The notes: generated by a model not told the origin, from the letters alone. DNA of 48,810 nt from Caldilineaceae bacterium (GCA_020845455.1 JADLFO010000099.1:1-48810); one strand, 5' to 3'. Shown: positions 39,226-48,696, counted from the stretch's first letter. Numbers and translations: made by a program.

Positions 39226-40617
39226 ATGATGACATCTTCTCCCGATGCCGCACGGCAATATTCTCGAGCGCATGCGGAGCAATTTCAACAGGAGCTATTT
39301 GAGATGCTGCGCATCCCCAGCCTGAGCGGCGACCCGGCCCATGCCGGCGACATCCGGCGCATGGCGGGGTGGCTGGCGCAGCATATGCAGAGTCTGGGGC
39401 TTGACAAGGTGGCGGTCATGCCGACCGCGGGCCACCCGGTCGTCTATGGCGAGTGGATGGGCGCAGGGCCGGACAAGCCGACCGTGCTGGTCTACGGCCA
39501 CTATGACGTGGTGCCTGCGCTGATGGAGGATGGGTGGAACACTGATCCTTTTGAGCCGGTGGTGAAGGACGGCAAGGTCTACGCCCGTGGCGCGACCGAC
39601 GACAAGGGGCAGTTGTTTATCCACGTCAAGGCCCTCGAATCCTATTTGAAAACTGCGGGGGCGGCGCCGGTCAACGTGAAGCTCCTCCTGGAAGGCGAAG
39701 AAGAGGTTTCGTCGCCAAACTTGAAGCCCTTTATCGTGGAGCATCTCGACCTGCTGCGGGCGGATGTGTGCGTGATCAGCGATTCGTCGATGCGCGTGGT
39801 CGAGGAGCCTGCGATTACCCACAGCCTGCGCGGCATGACCTATATCGAAGTCGAGGTGCATGGGCCGACCGACGACCTGCACAGCGGATTCTGGGGCGGC
39901 GCGACGCACAACCCGGCGCTGGCGCTGGTCGAGATCCTGGGCAAGCTCTATAACGCCGATAACACCATCGCCGTGCCTGGTTTCTATGACGACGTGGTGC
40001 CGCTGACGCAAGCCGAGCGGGAGATGATCGCCAAGAACCCGTTGACCGAGGCGCAGTTCAAGCAGGCCACAGGCGTTCCTGGCCTCTGGGGCGACGACAA
40101 CTATACGATCCGCGAGCGTGTCTCGGCGCGGCCCACGCTGGACATTAACGGTCTGTGGAGCGGCTGGTCAGGCCCTGGGCCGAAGACGATCATTCCGGCC
40201 AAAGCAGGGGCAAAGATCAGCTCGCGGCTGGTCGGCAACCAGGACCCGCACAAGATTTTTGACCTGCTCAAATCCTATATTGAGTCGATCACGCCGCCGA
40301 CCGTGACGGTAGAGGTTCGTTTGCTGACGACGGGGAAGCCGGCGTTGATCCCGTTTGACCTGCCTGAAATGCAGGCCGCAAGCCGCGCCTATGAGAAGGG
40401 CTGGGGCGCGACGCCGGTCTTTACGCGCGGCGGCGGCAGCATTCCCATCGTGGCCGATATCTATGACCTGATGCAGATCCCGGTCGTGATGATGGGCTAT
40501 GGGCTGGACAGCGACGGTCTGCACGCGCCGAATGAGCATTACAGCCTGGGAATGTTCCAGCGCGGCATCGAGACTGCGATTGTGTATCTGGACGAGTTAG
40601 CGCACCTGCCGCGCTGA
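39226..40617 (+). CDS. M20 family dipeptidase
   Basis: The 463-residue M20 metallopeptidase resembles the CNDP/PepV-like dipeptidases. Zinc ligands are His92 (YGHYDVVP), Asp125 (GATDDKG), Glu158/159 (LEGEEEVSSP), Asp186 (ISDSS) and His433 (HAPNEHY), with Asp94 as the supporting acid. It carries the dimerisation domain insertion with DLHSGFWGG. AAGGAG is about 8 bases upstream of the first ATG. It should cleave dipeptides or aminoacyl conjugates, possibly p-aminobenzoyl-glutamate-like amides given the AbgT-type transporter downstream. It sits between pepT and the leucyl aminopeptidase gene. Confidence 0.88.
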   Translation: MMTSSPDAARQYSRAHAEQFQQELFEMLRIPSLSGDPAHAGDIRRMAGWLAQHMQSLGLDKVAVMPTAGHPVVYGEWMGAGPDKPTVLVYGHYDVVPALMEDGWNTDPFEPVVKDGKVYARGATDDKGQLFIHVKALESYLKTAGAAPVNVKLLLEGEEEVSSPNLKPFIVEHLDLLRADVCVISDSSMRVVEEPAITHSLRGMTYIEVEVHGPTDDLHSGFWGGATHNPALALVEILGKLYNADNTIAVPGFYDDVVPLTQAEREMIAKNPLTEAQFKQATGVPGLWGDDNYTIRERVSARPTLDINGLWSGWSGPGPKTIIPAKAGAKISSRLVGNQDPHKIFDLLKSYIESITPPTVTVEVRLLTTGKPALIPFDLPEMQAASRAYEKGWGATPVFTRGGGSIPIVADIYDLMQIPVVMMGYGLDSDGLHAPNEHYSLGMFQRGIETAIVYLDELAHLPR

Positions 40618-40642
40618 CGAAGTTTCCAAGGAGATGTTCTGT

Positions 40643-42103
40643 ATGGAGATCACGGTACAAACAGGTGAGTTGTTGCGTGAGCCGTCCGATTTGGGTGTGC
40701 TCGCCGTCTGTGAAGATGCGCCGCTGCCGGAAGAGGTAGCCGGTCTGCTTGAGCCGGCTGACTTTCGCGGCCGTGCCCTGCAAACGCTGCTGCTCTATCC
40801 GCGCGATGCGGTGGCCCCGCGGCGGCTGCTGCTGGTGGGGTTGGGCAAGCGCGACAAGGTGACCGCCGAGACGATCCGGCGGGCAAGCGCGGCTGCGGTG
40901 CAGCAAGCGCGGTCGCTGCAAGTGCCTGCGATCTCAGTTGGGGTCGCCGGCGACCTGCCGCTGGAGCCGGAGGTGACGGCGCAAGCCTTTGCCGAAGGGC
41001 TCGAACTGGGCGCGTATCGCTACTGGCCCTATCGCACCGGGCTGACTACGGAAGAGACTTTTGCGGTTGAGGCTGCAACAGTCTTTGTCAAAGGGCCTGA
41101 GCAACAGGTGCGTGCCGGGATCGCCGCAGGGGAGGCGATTGCACGCGGCGTCGCTTTGGCCCGTGATTTGGTGAACAGCCCCGGCTATCGGATGACCCCG
41201 GCTACCCTCGCCGACCAAGCCGTCGAATTGGGCAAGCGCCTGGGGCTGCGGGTGACGGTGCTCGACAAGCCGCAACTCACCGAGCAGGGGTTTGGCGGCA
41301 TCCTGGCTGTGGGCAAGGGGTCGGACAACGATCCGCGCTTTATCGTGATGGAGTATAGCGCGGCCGTGGACGCCAGACCGACGATCTGTCTTGTGGGCAA
41401 GGGTCTTACCTTTGATTCGGGCGGTCTATCGCTCAAGCCGCCGGACGCCATGGAGACGATGAAGTCGGACATGGCCGGCGCAGCCGCGGTTTTTGGCGCA
41501 ATGCAGGCCGTCGCCGAGCTCAAGCTGCCGCTGCATGTGGTGGGGATCGTCAGCGCGGCCGAGAACATGCCTAGCTCGAACGCCTACCGGCCCGGCGACA
41601 TCGTGACGACGCTGAGCGGCAAAACGATCGAGGTGCTCAACACCGACGCCGAGGGCCGCATTATCCTGGCCGACGGGTTGTTCTATGCCCAGCGCTACCA
41701 GCCCGATGCGATCGTCGAGCTTTCGACGCTGACCGGTGCGATCATCATCGCCTTGGGCGCGCACGCCACCGGCATGATGGGCACCAGCCAGGAACTGGTC
41801 GACAAGATCAGCCGCGCCGGGGAGATGAGCGGGGAGCGGGTCTGGCAGTTGCCGCTCTGGGATGAATATCACGAGATGATCAAGAGCCAGATCGGCGACA
41901 TCAAGAACATCGGCGGACGGCCTGCGGGTTCGATCACAGCCGGGGCATTCCTGGCAGCCTTTGTGGGCGACTATCCCTTTGTGCATCTCGACATCGCCGG
42001 CACGGCCTGGGCGGATCGACCGGCCAAACCGTATGAAAGCCAGGGCGGGACGGGCGTGGGCGTGCGTCTGCTCGCACAGTTTCTGAGGAACTATATCCAG
42101 TAG
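40643..42103 (+). CDS. pepA: Leucyl aminopeptidase (M17, PepA)
   Basis: The 486-residue protein has all the M17 active-site residues at a constant offset of 17 from E. coli PepA: Lys253, Asp258, Lys265, Asp276, Asp335, Glu337 and Arg339 (signature NTDAEGR). Two metal ions release N-terminal residues from peptides, with a preference for Leu. AAGGAG (40628-40633) abuts an ATG at 40634 but is 9 bases from ATG 40643 (MEITVQTG), so I use the latter. E. coli PepA also binds DNA; whether this one does is unknown. It follows the M20 gene by 25 bases. Confidence 0.92.
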   Translation: MEITVQTGELLREPSDLGVLAVCEDAPLPEEVAGLLEPADFRGRALQTLLLYPRDAVAPRRLLLVGLGKRDKVTAETIRRASAAAVQQARSLQVPAISVGVAGDLPLEPEVTAQAFAEGLELGAYRYWPYRTGLTTEETFAVEAATVFVKGPEQQVRAGIAAGEAIARGVALARDLVNSPGYRMTPATLADQAVELGKRLGLRVTVLDKPQLTEQGFGGILAVGKGSDNDPRFIVMEYSAAVDARPTICLVGKGLTFDSGGLSLKPPDAMETMKSDMAGAAAVFGAMQAVAELKLPLHVVGIVSAAENMPSSNAYRPGDIVTTLSGKTIEVLNTDAEGRIILADGLFYAQRYQPDAIVELSTLTGAIIIALGAHATGMMGTSQELVDKISRAGEMSGERVWQLPLWDEYHEMIKSQIGDIKNIGGRPAGSITAGAFLAAFVGDYPFVHLDIAGTAWADRPAKPYESQGGTGVGVRLLAQFLRNYIQ

Positions 42104-42112
42104 TCCATATCG

Positions 42113-42143
42113 CCTTCCCGGAAGCCCTCGGCCTCCGGGAAGG
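42113..42143 (+). terminator. Stem-loop between pepA and the AbgT gene
   Basis: CCTTCCCGGA and TCCGGGAAGG form a perfect 10-bp stem with an inner GCC/GGC pairing, starting 9 bases after the pepA stop. There is no U-tract, so partial termination or 3'-end protection within the array is likelier than full stop. Confidence 0.5.
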
Positions 42144-42187
42144 TCACACCTAGGTTCGTCATCCAGAAATTGAAGTGGAGGCAAGAA

Positions 42188-43843
42188 ATGACCGCAGAAG
42201 CTGTACCGCTGGAGCCGGAACCGAAGCGTTCGGGAATGGACAAGGTGTTGGATTGGGTCGAACGGGTGGGCAACAAGGTACCCCATCCGGTGCTGATGTT
42301 TGCGTATTTGATCGTCGGCGTGATCGTGCTTTCGGCGATCTTGGGTTTGATGGGCGTCAGTGTGACCGAGGAGATCGCCGTTCCGGTGCCTGTCGAAGTG
42401 ACGCCCGATTTCTATGAAGATGTGAGCCAGTATGGTCTGTCGGGGGCGGGGGCTGCGGAGGTACACTATGAAATTCGCGAGCAGACGATCGCGATCCGGA
42501 GCCTGCTGACAATAGAGGGCATCCGCTTTCTCTTTACATCTTTTGTCCCGAACTTCCAGGGCTTTGGCGCGCTGGCCGTGACGCTGATCGCTATGATGGG
42601 CGCGGGCGCGGCCGAAATCGCCGGGTTGTTGGCAGCCTTGATCCGCAAGCTGGTCAAGGTGGCGCCGCGCGGGATCATCGCCTATCTGATTGTCCTCGTG
42701 GGCGTGCTGTCCAGCGTGGCGTCGGACGCCGGGTATCTGATCTTGATCCCGTTGGGCGCGGCGGCGTTTCTGGCCGTGGGGCGACACCCGGTTGCCGGTC
42801 TGGCGGCAGGCTTTGCCGGCGTCGCGGCCGTCTTTATGGCGAACCTCGTCCCCACGCCAACTGATGCCATGCTGATTGAGATCACCAATGAATCCATCGC
42901 TCTGGTAGGGGGGACATCCATTTCGATCACGGCCGACTATTTCTTCCAGGTGGTCTCTGTCTTGGCTATGACCCTGGTGGCCGGCGTGGTCACAAACCGC
43001 GTTATTGAACCGCGGCTGGGCAAATTCAACCCGGCGGACGGCGATGAGACTGTCCAGGCTGCGGCTGCGGAAATGGATCCAGAGGTGGAAGCGCGCGGGC
43101 TGCGCGCCGCCCTGTGGGCGTTTCTCGCCGTTTTGGGCGTGGTTCTGGTCTGCACGCTGCCGCCGGGTGCGCCGCTGCGCGACCCTGAGACGGGCGCGAT
43201 CATCGGCCAAACGCCTTTTATGGGCAGTCTGCTGTTCATCGTTATGTTGTTCTTCTTTGTGCCCGGTATCGCGTTTGGCCGAGCGGTTGGGGCGTATAAG
43301 AGCGCCAATGACGTGATCGCGGCGGTGGTCAAGACCTTTGCCGGGCTGGGGGGGCTGATCTTTATGCTGATGCTGATCAGCCAGTTTATCGCCTATTTCA
43401 ACTATAGCAACTTGCCGGCCGTGATCGCCACGGCGCTGGCCGACTGGCTGGGGCAGGCCGGGATTCCGGCGATCCCACTTCTGATCGGCTTTGTCCTGGT
43501 GATCGTGCTGCTTGACTTTATCATGCCGGGAGCGCTGGCGAAATGGGCGATCTTTGCGCCGATTTTTGTCCCGCTCTTTATCCGGTTGGGCGTGCCGGCG
43601 CAGACTGTGTTTTCGGCCTATCGGGTTGGCGATTCTCCGATCAACACGCTGACGCCGTTGATGGTCTATTTCCCGGTGATCGTCGGCTTTGTCCAGCGCT
43701 ATCAGAAGAATGCGGGTGTCGGCACGCTCGTGGCGCTGATGCTGCCCTATGCGGGCGTGGTGCTGGTGGCGTGGCTGGTGCTCCTGATCCTGTGGTTTGT
43801 GCTGGGGATTCCGCTGGGGCCGGGCTATCCGGTGTCTCTCTAG
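42188..43843 (+). CDS. AbgT family transporter
   Basis: The 551-residue membrane protein matches the AbgT family: an N-terminal DKVLDWVERVGNKVPHPVLM, a periplasmic segment (about 60-110), helical hairpins, and the conserved PTPTDAMLIEITN and YRVGDSPINTLTPLMVYFP stretches. AbgT of E. coli imports p-aminobenzoyl-glutamate; related MtrF-type proteins export sulfonamides. The start is ATG 42188 with GGAGG six bases upstream. Among five peptidase genes its substrate may be p-aminobenzoyl-glutamate or a dipeptide. No AbgA/AbgB pair is adjacent, but the M20 protein could substitute. This is inference. Confidence 0.88.
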   Translation: MTAEAVPLEPEPKRSGMDKVLDWVERVGNKVPHPVLMFAYLIVGVIVLSAILGLMGVSVTEEIAVPVPVEVTPDFYEDVSQYGLSGAGAAEVHYEIREQTIAIRSLLTIEGIRFLFTSFVPNFQGFGALAVTLIAMMGAGAAEIAGLLAALIRKLVKVAPRGIIAYLIVLVGVLSSVASDAGYLILIPLGAAAFLAVGRHPVAGLAAGFAGVAAVFMANLVPTPTDAMLIEITNESIALVGGTSISITADYFFQVVSVLAMTLVAGVVTNRVIEPRLGKFNPADGDETVQAAAAEMDPEVEARGLRAALWAFLAVLGVVLVCTLPPGAPLRDPETGAIIGQTPFMGSLLFIVMLFFFVPGIAFGRAVGAYKSANDVIAAVVKTFAGLGGLIFMLMLISQFIAYFNYSNLPAVIATALADWLGQAGIPAIPLLIGFVLVIVLLDFIMPGALAKWAIFAPIFVPLFIRLGVPAQTVFSAYRVGDSPINTLTPLMVYFPVIVGFVQRYQKNAGVGTLVALMLPYAGVVLVAWLVLLILWFVLGIPLGPGYPVSL

Positions 43844-43879
43844 CGCGTCCGCTAAGCAACGGGGGAAAAGGAGGCCAAC

Positions 43880-44962
43880 ATGCAATACCGGATCGATCGG
43901 CTACGCGCCGCGCTGGCAGAGCGTGACCTACCGGGTCTGCTGGTCGGCGCGCCGGCCAATCGGCGCTATCTGAGTGACTTCACCGCGAGCTACGGCTGGA
44001 TGGTCGTCACCGCGGCCGATGCGTTCATCCTGACCGACAGCCGCTACCTCATCCAGGCCGGACGTGAAGCGCCGGACTATGACGTGCGTCAGATCGTCAA
44101 CCCCGGCAAGACGATGCCTGAAGTGCTGGCCGAGTTGTGCAAAGAGCTTGGGCTGGATCGGCTGGCGTTTGAGGCGGCGCATACGACAGTCGCCGACCAC
44201 AGCCGTCTTGTGGCTGTTCTCGGCGACGCGGTAGCGCTGGAGGCAACAGAAGGCTTGGTCGAAGGGCTGCGCATGGTCAAGGATGAGGCGGAGATGGTGC
44301 GGTTACGCCGGGCCATCTCCATGACGGACGCGGCCATGGAGGCCGTCGCGCCGCGCCTCTGCCCCGACCACACGGAGCGCCAAGCGGTCTGGATGTTGGA
44401 GCAGGCGCTGCGTGAGCGCGGCGCTGAGGGCGTCTCGTTCCCGATCATCGTCGCCGCAGGCCCCAATGCCGCGCTGCCGCATCATCGCCCAGGGGATGAT
44501 CCTCTGGGCAAGGGCGGCACGATCATCATCGACATGGGCGCACTGCTTGACGGCTATCATGCGGACCTGACACGCACGCTGGTCATCGGTGAACCGGACA
44601 AGCGATTCCGGCAGGTTTATGATACGGTGGCGGAAGCGCAACGTCTCGCCATAGCCGGCATTCGACCTGGCGCGCTTGCCCATGAGGTAGACGCGCTCGC
44701 TCGCGACTCTATCGCGGCTGCCGGATATGGCGCTCACTTTGGTCACGGGTTGGGCCATGGGATCGGGCTGAATGTGCATGAAGAGCCGTTTCTGCGTTGG
44801 GCGCTGCCCGGTGGGACCAGCGCACCGCTTCAGGCGGGCATGGTCACCAGCGTAGAACCGGGCATCTATCTTGAAGGTTGGGGGGGCGTGCGCATCGAGG
44901 ATATCGTGCTGGTGACAGCGGACGGGTGCGAAGTTCTTTCAAATGCCATAAAGCTACGATAG
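43880..44962 (+). CDS. Xaa-Pro peptidase (M24 family)
   Basis: The 360-residue M24 enzyme has a creatinase-like N-domain (residues 1-130) and a pita-bread catalytic domain with all metal ligands: Asp218 (IIIDMGA), Asp229 (HADLTRT), His293 (GLGHGIGL), Glu326 (SVEPGIY) and Glu340 (VRIEDIV). It removes N-terminal residues before proline, or as a prolidase cleaves Xaa-Pro dipeptides. The length fits PepQ/YpdF-type proteins. AAGGAGG is 6 bases from the ATG. It closes the peptide-salvage array and is followed 14 bases later by a ZIP-like gene. Confidence 0.9.
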   Translation: MQYRIDRLRAALAERDLPGLLVGAPANRRYLSDFTASYGWMVVTAADAFILTDSRYLIQAGREAPDYDVRQIVNPGKTMPEVLAELCKELGLDRLAFEAAHTTVADHSRLVAVLGDAVALEATEGLVEGLRMVKDEAEMVRLRRAISMTDAAMEAVAPRLCPDHTERQAVWMLEQALRERGAEGVSFPIIVAAGPNAALPHHRPGDDPLGKGGTIIIDMGALLDGYHADLTRTLVIGEPDKRFRQVYDTVAEAQRLAIAGIRPGALAHEVDALARDSIAAAGYGAHFGHGLGHGIGLNVHEEPFLRWALPGGTSAPLQAGMVTSVEPGIYLEGWGGVRIEDIVLVTADGCEVLSNAIKLR

Positions 44963-44976
44963 GTCGGCGGTACACC

Positions 44977-45708
44977 ATGAACGATTTTCTGCTTGTCCTG
45001 ATCATCTCGGCCTTTGCGGCGTTTCTCACCTACTTAGGCGCGCCGATTGCGGAGCGGTTTGATGTTCCGCAGCGCACGGTCAGTGCGGCGCTGCAATTCG
45101 CGGCCGGGATCATCTCAGCGCTGGTGGCGTTTACGCTGATGCCGCCAGCGGTGCGCAACGGCCCACCGATATGGATCGTGCTTGCGTTCTTTGTGGGCGG
45201 CGCGCTCTATGTCATGTTGGAGTATTACACGGCGCGCAGGTTGGCGCAGAGGTCCGCGGAAACGGGGGGGCCGTCTTCGCTCGGCATGTATATTGGGATT
45301 CTGGTAGACCTGGTGATTGACGGCATGGTGATCGGGATTGGGGCTACGTTGACGCTGAGTACGGGTCTTCTGCTGGCGATGGGGCTGGCGGTTAGCACGA
45401 TGCCGCTGGCCTTTGTGACGATTGCGACGGCCAAACGCCAGGGGGTGTCGCGGGAGCATCGCCGCCTGCTGTCGTACTTGTTTGTCGTCTGTATCGTCGG
45501 CGGGGCGATGATTGGCTATGGGCCGTTCCGCAACCAGTCACTGGATATGCGGTTGGCTTTGGTCGCGCTGTCATCGGGGTTTTTGATCACCACTGTCACC
45601 CAGAGCCTGATCCCCGAAGCCAATCGCGAGGGCGAGCCTAGTTTTGCGGGGGTCTTGTATGTCGGCGGTGTGTCGGTGTATGCGCTGTCGACGTTGCTTT
45701 CGCGCTGA
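44977..45708 (+). CDS. ZIP-like integral membrane protein
   Basis: The 243-residue protein has seven to eight predicted helices. A segment ILVDLVIDGMVIGIGA recalls ZIP helix IV (HxxxDG-type metal site), but the histidines are missing, so zinc transport is uncertain. It starts at ATG 44977 (MNDFLLVLII); an upstream in-frame extension overlaps the Xaa-Pro peptidase gene and is not membrane-like. It is followed by the TRIC-family gene, and the two may form a small membrane-protein unit. Annotate as ZIP-like, substrate unknown. Confidence 0.62.
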   Translation: MNDFLLVLIISAFAAFLTYLGAPIAERFDVPQRTVSAALQFAAGIISALVAFTLMPPAVRNGPPIWIVLAFFVGGALYVMLEYYTARRLAQRSAETGGPSSLGMYIGILVDLVIDGMVIGIGATLTLSTGLLLAMGLAVSTMPLAFVTIATAKRQGVSREHRRLLSYLFVVCIVGGAMIGYGPFRNQSLDMRLALVALSSGFLITTVTQSLIPEANREGEPSFAGVLYVGGVSVYALSTLLSR

Positions 45709-45734
45709 GCTTGCTGAAGATGGGCAGATAAACG

Positions 45735-46382
45735 ATGTCACAGCCTGAATTCCAGGTTCCGATGGTCTTCGATTATTTCGCCACCTTTCTGTGGGCGTTG
45801 AGCGGGTCCATCGTGGGCATGCACAAACGCTATGACCTTGCGGGTGTTCTGGTGATCGCCGTGCTCGCCTCGACAGGAGGGAGCTTGATCCGTGACGGCA
45901 TCTTCCTCAACCGAAGACCTCCTGTGGTCGGAGACGGATGGTACATTCCGCTGATTTTGGCGGCTGTCGCCGTGGTGGGTCTCTTTCGCCAGCGGATCAG
46001 CCGGATGCCGTTTGTGGATAGGCTGATCAGCGTGATCGATGCGCTTGGCGTCCCGGCCTTTGCCGTGGTAGGGATGCAACTCTCCCTGCGCGCCGGGATC
46101 CCCTATCCCGGCGTGGTGCTGATCGGTGTGATCAACGGCTTTGGCGGCGGTCTGTTGCGGGATGTGGTCGTGGACGACACGCCCACCGTGCTCAAACCGG
46201 GCCAGTTTGCGCTGTCGGCCCTGCTGTTCGCGTGCGTGGTCTTTCTCCTGCTGGCGCGCGGGTTTGGCCTGACCAATAACCTTGCAGCCTGGAGCATGAT
46301 TGGGCTTTACTTTGCGATCCGCATGTTGAGCATCCGATTTAACTGGCGCACACAGCCGGTTCTGCCGCACCCTCCAGCGTAA
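45735..46382 (+). CDS. TRIC/UPF0126 family cation channel protein
   Basis: The 215-residue protein has seven predicted helices arranged as two repeats, each carrying the family motif: TGGSLIRD (residues 46-53) and GGGLLRD (about 137-143). Prokaryotic TRIC (YicG/UPF0126) proteins form trimeric, mostly K+-selective channels in the inner membrane. The length is typical. It begins 26 bases after the ZIP-like gene; the SD is weak. Confidence 0.85.
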   Translation: MSQPEFQVPMVFDYFATFLWALSGSIVGMHKRYDLAGVLVIAVLASTGGSLIRDGIFLNRRPPVVGDGWYIPLILAAVAVVGLFRQRISRMPFVDRLISVIDALGVPAFAVVGMQLSLRAGIPYPGVVLIGVINGFGGGLLRDVVVDDTPTVLKPGQFALSALLFACVVFLLLARGFGLTNNLAAWSMIGLYFAIRMLSIRFNWRTQPVLPHPPA

Positions 46383-46503
46383 TGCTGACGTCGGCAAGCC
46401 GCGGACGCAGAGTAGTAGTCGTTCGACAGTGGTATGGACCCCCTGGAGTCGAGTCGTTTATGTTGTGTATGGAGTCAATGTAAGTGGAAAGGAAAACTAT
46501 CGA

Positions 46504-48561
46504 ATGCGAACCATGATCAGACTTTGCATGCTGGCCCTCGGATTGCTGGTGCTGTCTGCGTGCCAGCCGAGCTACGCGCAGCCCGCACCGGAACCGACGG
46601 CCACCGAGCCTGCCGTCGCCGGTCTCGCCGGCACACGCTGGTTGCTCGCGAGCCTTGGGGGCGATCTGCCGCTGCCGTCCACAACTGTTACCCTGCAGTT
46701 TGGCGCTGACGGCACAGCCTCCGGTACGGACGGCTGTAACCAATTCAGCACCAGCTTTGTCCAGGACGGCAGCAGTCTCACCATCTTGCAGCCTGGGGCG
46801 TCGACGCTGATGGCCTGTGCGGCAGATGTCATGCATCAGGCAACGGCCTTCATGGACGCACTTGCAGCGACCACGAGCTTCTCCGCCAGTGAGCGCCAAC
46901 TGGTGCTGCAGAACGGCAGTCGAATCCTGGCAACGTTTTTGGCCGATTCGCAGAGTCTCGCAGGGACTTCGTGGGAGGTGACCTCCTACAATAACGGGCG
47001 GGATGCTGTGGTGAGCCTGATCGTCGGCAGCGAGATCAATGCCGATTTCGACGCAGAGGGCCGCGTGAGCGGCAGCGCCGGCTGCAACAGCTACTTCGCC
47101 GGCTTTACGTCGGGCAACGGCAGTATCACAATCGACACGCCTGCCACCACGTTCAAATTCTGCGACGAACCGCCGGGTGTGATGGAGCAGGAGGCCGAGT
47201 TCCTGGCAGCGCTCAGCAGCGCGGCGACGTACAGCATTCAGGGCAACGTGCTGCAGATGCGCCGGGCCGACGACCAACTGGCCCTTATGATGACGCGCAG
47301 AACCGTTGTGGACTTGCCCGCGCCTGAACCGAATGAGCCAAACCAGCCGCCGATCCCCTGGGGCCGTGTGACTGCGGCTCAGGGCCTGAATATCCGCTCC
47401 GGCCCGGGCGTCAACTTCCCGGTGATCGGTGTCGCACTCTATGGCGACGAGGGAGAGATCATCGGCCGCAGCGCCGACAGCCGCTGGTGGGCTACGACGG
47501 TTCCGTCTGCGCCGGATGGGATCGGTTGGGTCTCGGTGGACTTTGTGATCGCGAGCAATGTTGAGAACGTCCGGGTGATCGCGTCGCCTCCGCCGCCGGT
47601 CATCCCGCCGACGGCTGTGCCGCCCGCGACGCCGACGCCGCTTCCTGCGCCGACGGCGACGCCTGCCGCGCAGATCTCGCTCTCGGCTGATCCAACGACG
47701 ATCAATCAGGGACAATGTTCGACGCTGCGCTGGTCGGTGCAAAACGTACAGGCGGTTTGGGTCTATCCTAGAGGCCAGCACTTTGAGAATTTCCCGCGCG
47801 CCGGCGAAGGCAGCGAAGTTGTCTGCCCGAACAGCACAACGGTCTATGAGATGCGTGTCTTGCAGCGCGACGGCACGACGGCCTTCCGCGAGGTCACGGT
47901 CAACGTGAACGCAACGCAGCAGCCGCAGATCTCGTTCTGGGCTAGAGAGACGACCATCAATCAGGGCCAATGCACCCGGCTCTATTGGGATGTGCAGAAT
48001 GTGCAGGGGGTCTGGGTCTACCCGCAGGGCCAGAACTGGGAGCGCTTCCCGCGTGTGGGACAGGACAGCGAACGGGTCTGCCTGGACAGCACGACGACCT
48101 ACGAGATGCGCGTCTTGCAGCGCGACAATAGCGTTGTGAACCGCCAGGTCACGATCAATGTACGGGCGGCGACGCCCACGCCTCAGCCGCCGGTCGCGCC
48201 TTCCGATCCCTTGGCCGGAACTCGCTGGAACGTAGTGCAGTTCAACAATGGTCAGGGGGCTGTGACCAGCTTGGTCGCCGACAGTGCGATCAGCCTCGAC
48301 TTCGGCACGGATGGACAGGTGAGCGGCACTTCCGGCTGCAACAGCTACTTTGCCTCCTATCAGGTGAACAACAACACCATCAGCATCGGTCAGCCGGGCA
48401 GCACGTCCATGACATGCGGCGAGCCGGCGGGCGTCATGGAGCAAGAGGCCCAGTTCCGCGCCGCGCTGCAGTCTGCTGCTACCTTCCGCGTGACGGGCAA
48501 TCAGTTGGAGATACGTACGGGGGGCGATCAGATCGCGCTCGTGGCGCAGCGCGCCCCGTGA
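46504..48561 (+). CDS. Multidomain META/SH3/Ig-like lipoprotein
   Basis: The 685-residue lipoprotein starts at ATG 46504 with AAGGAAA about 9 bases upstream; an upstream in-frame extension lacks a signal peptide. It has a signal peptide with lipobox LSAC (Cys20), META domain 1 (about 41-146), META domain 2 (151-266), an SH3b domain (286-360, GLNIRSGPGVNFPVIG) and a Pro/Thr linker (361-389). Two Ig-like repeats (390-469, 474-554) share TINQGQC, WVYP and TYEMRVLQRD. A third META domain follows (569-682), close to domain 2 (SGCNSYFA, GVMEQEA). META domains occur in HslJ and Chloroflexi secreted proteins; SH3b suggests cell-envelope binding. Cell-surface adhesion or stress function is inference. 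Confidence 0.85.
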   Translation: MRTMIRLCMLALGLLVLSACQPSYAQPAPEPTATEPAVAGLAGTRWLLASLGGDLPLPSTTVTLQFGADGTASGTDGCNQFSTSFVQDGSSLTILQPGASTLMACAADVMHQATAFMDALAATTSFSASERQLVLQNGSRILATFLADSQSLAGTSWEVTSYNNGRDAVVSLIVGSEINADFDAEGRVSGSAGCNSYFAGFTSGNGSITIDTPATTFKFCDEPPGVMEQEAEFLAALSSAATYSIQGNVLQMRRADDQLALMMTRRTVVDLPAPEPNEPNQPPIPWGRVTAAQGLNIRSGPGVNFPVIGVALYGDEGEIIGRSADSRWWATTVPSAPDGIGWVSVDFVIASNVENVRVIASPPPPVIPPTAVPPATPTPLPAPTATPAAQISLSADPTTINQGQCSTLRWSVQNVQAVWVYPRGQHFENFPRAGEGSEVVCPNSTTVYEMRVLQRDGTTAFREVTVNVNATQQPQISFWARETTINQGQCTRLYWDVQNVQGVWVYPQGQNWERFPRVGQDSERVCLDSTTTYEMRVLQRDNSVVNRQVTINVRAATPTPQPPVAPSDPLAGTRWNVVQFNNGQGAVTSLVADSAISLDFGTDGQVSGTSGCNSYFASYQVNNNTISIGQPGSTSMTCGEPAGVMEQEAQFRAALQSAATFRVTGNQLEIRTGGDQIALVAQRAP

Positions 48562-48611
48562 CAAGAAGTCGTAGTGAGCAGGTGAACGGCTGACCGGCAG
48601 GCTGCGGTTTC

Positions 48612-48669
48612 GGCCGTGATGCGCCGGGGAAGCGCAAGCTCCCCCGGCGTATCACCGGCAGGTTTATTT
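48612..48669 (+). terminator. Rho-independent terminator after the META lipoprotein
   Basis: GTGAT-G-CGCCGGGG (48616-48629) pairs with CCCCGGCG-T-ATCAC (48642-48655); a bulged GCC/GGC extends the base. TTTATTTT follows at 48662-48669. It lies about 50 bases after the stop. Confidence 0.72.
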
Positions 48670-48696
48670 TGAATCCGACATCAAAGGACAACTGCT

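Noticed and set aside
41426..43885. 819-codon open frame on the minus strand
   Set aside because: It is antisense to pepA, the AbgT gene and the intergenic hairpin, crosses gene boundaries, and its translation is Arg/His/Asp-rich without motifs.
46339..48564. 741-codon open frame on the minus strand
   Set aside because: It lies wholly antisense to the META/SH3 lipoprotein, which has a signal peptide, SD and clear domains. The antisense product is Arg/His-rich low-complexity sequence, as expected from GC-rich codon bias.
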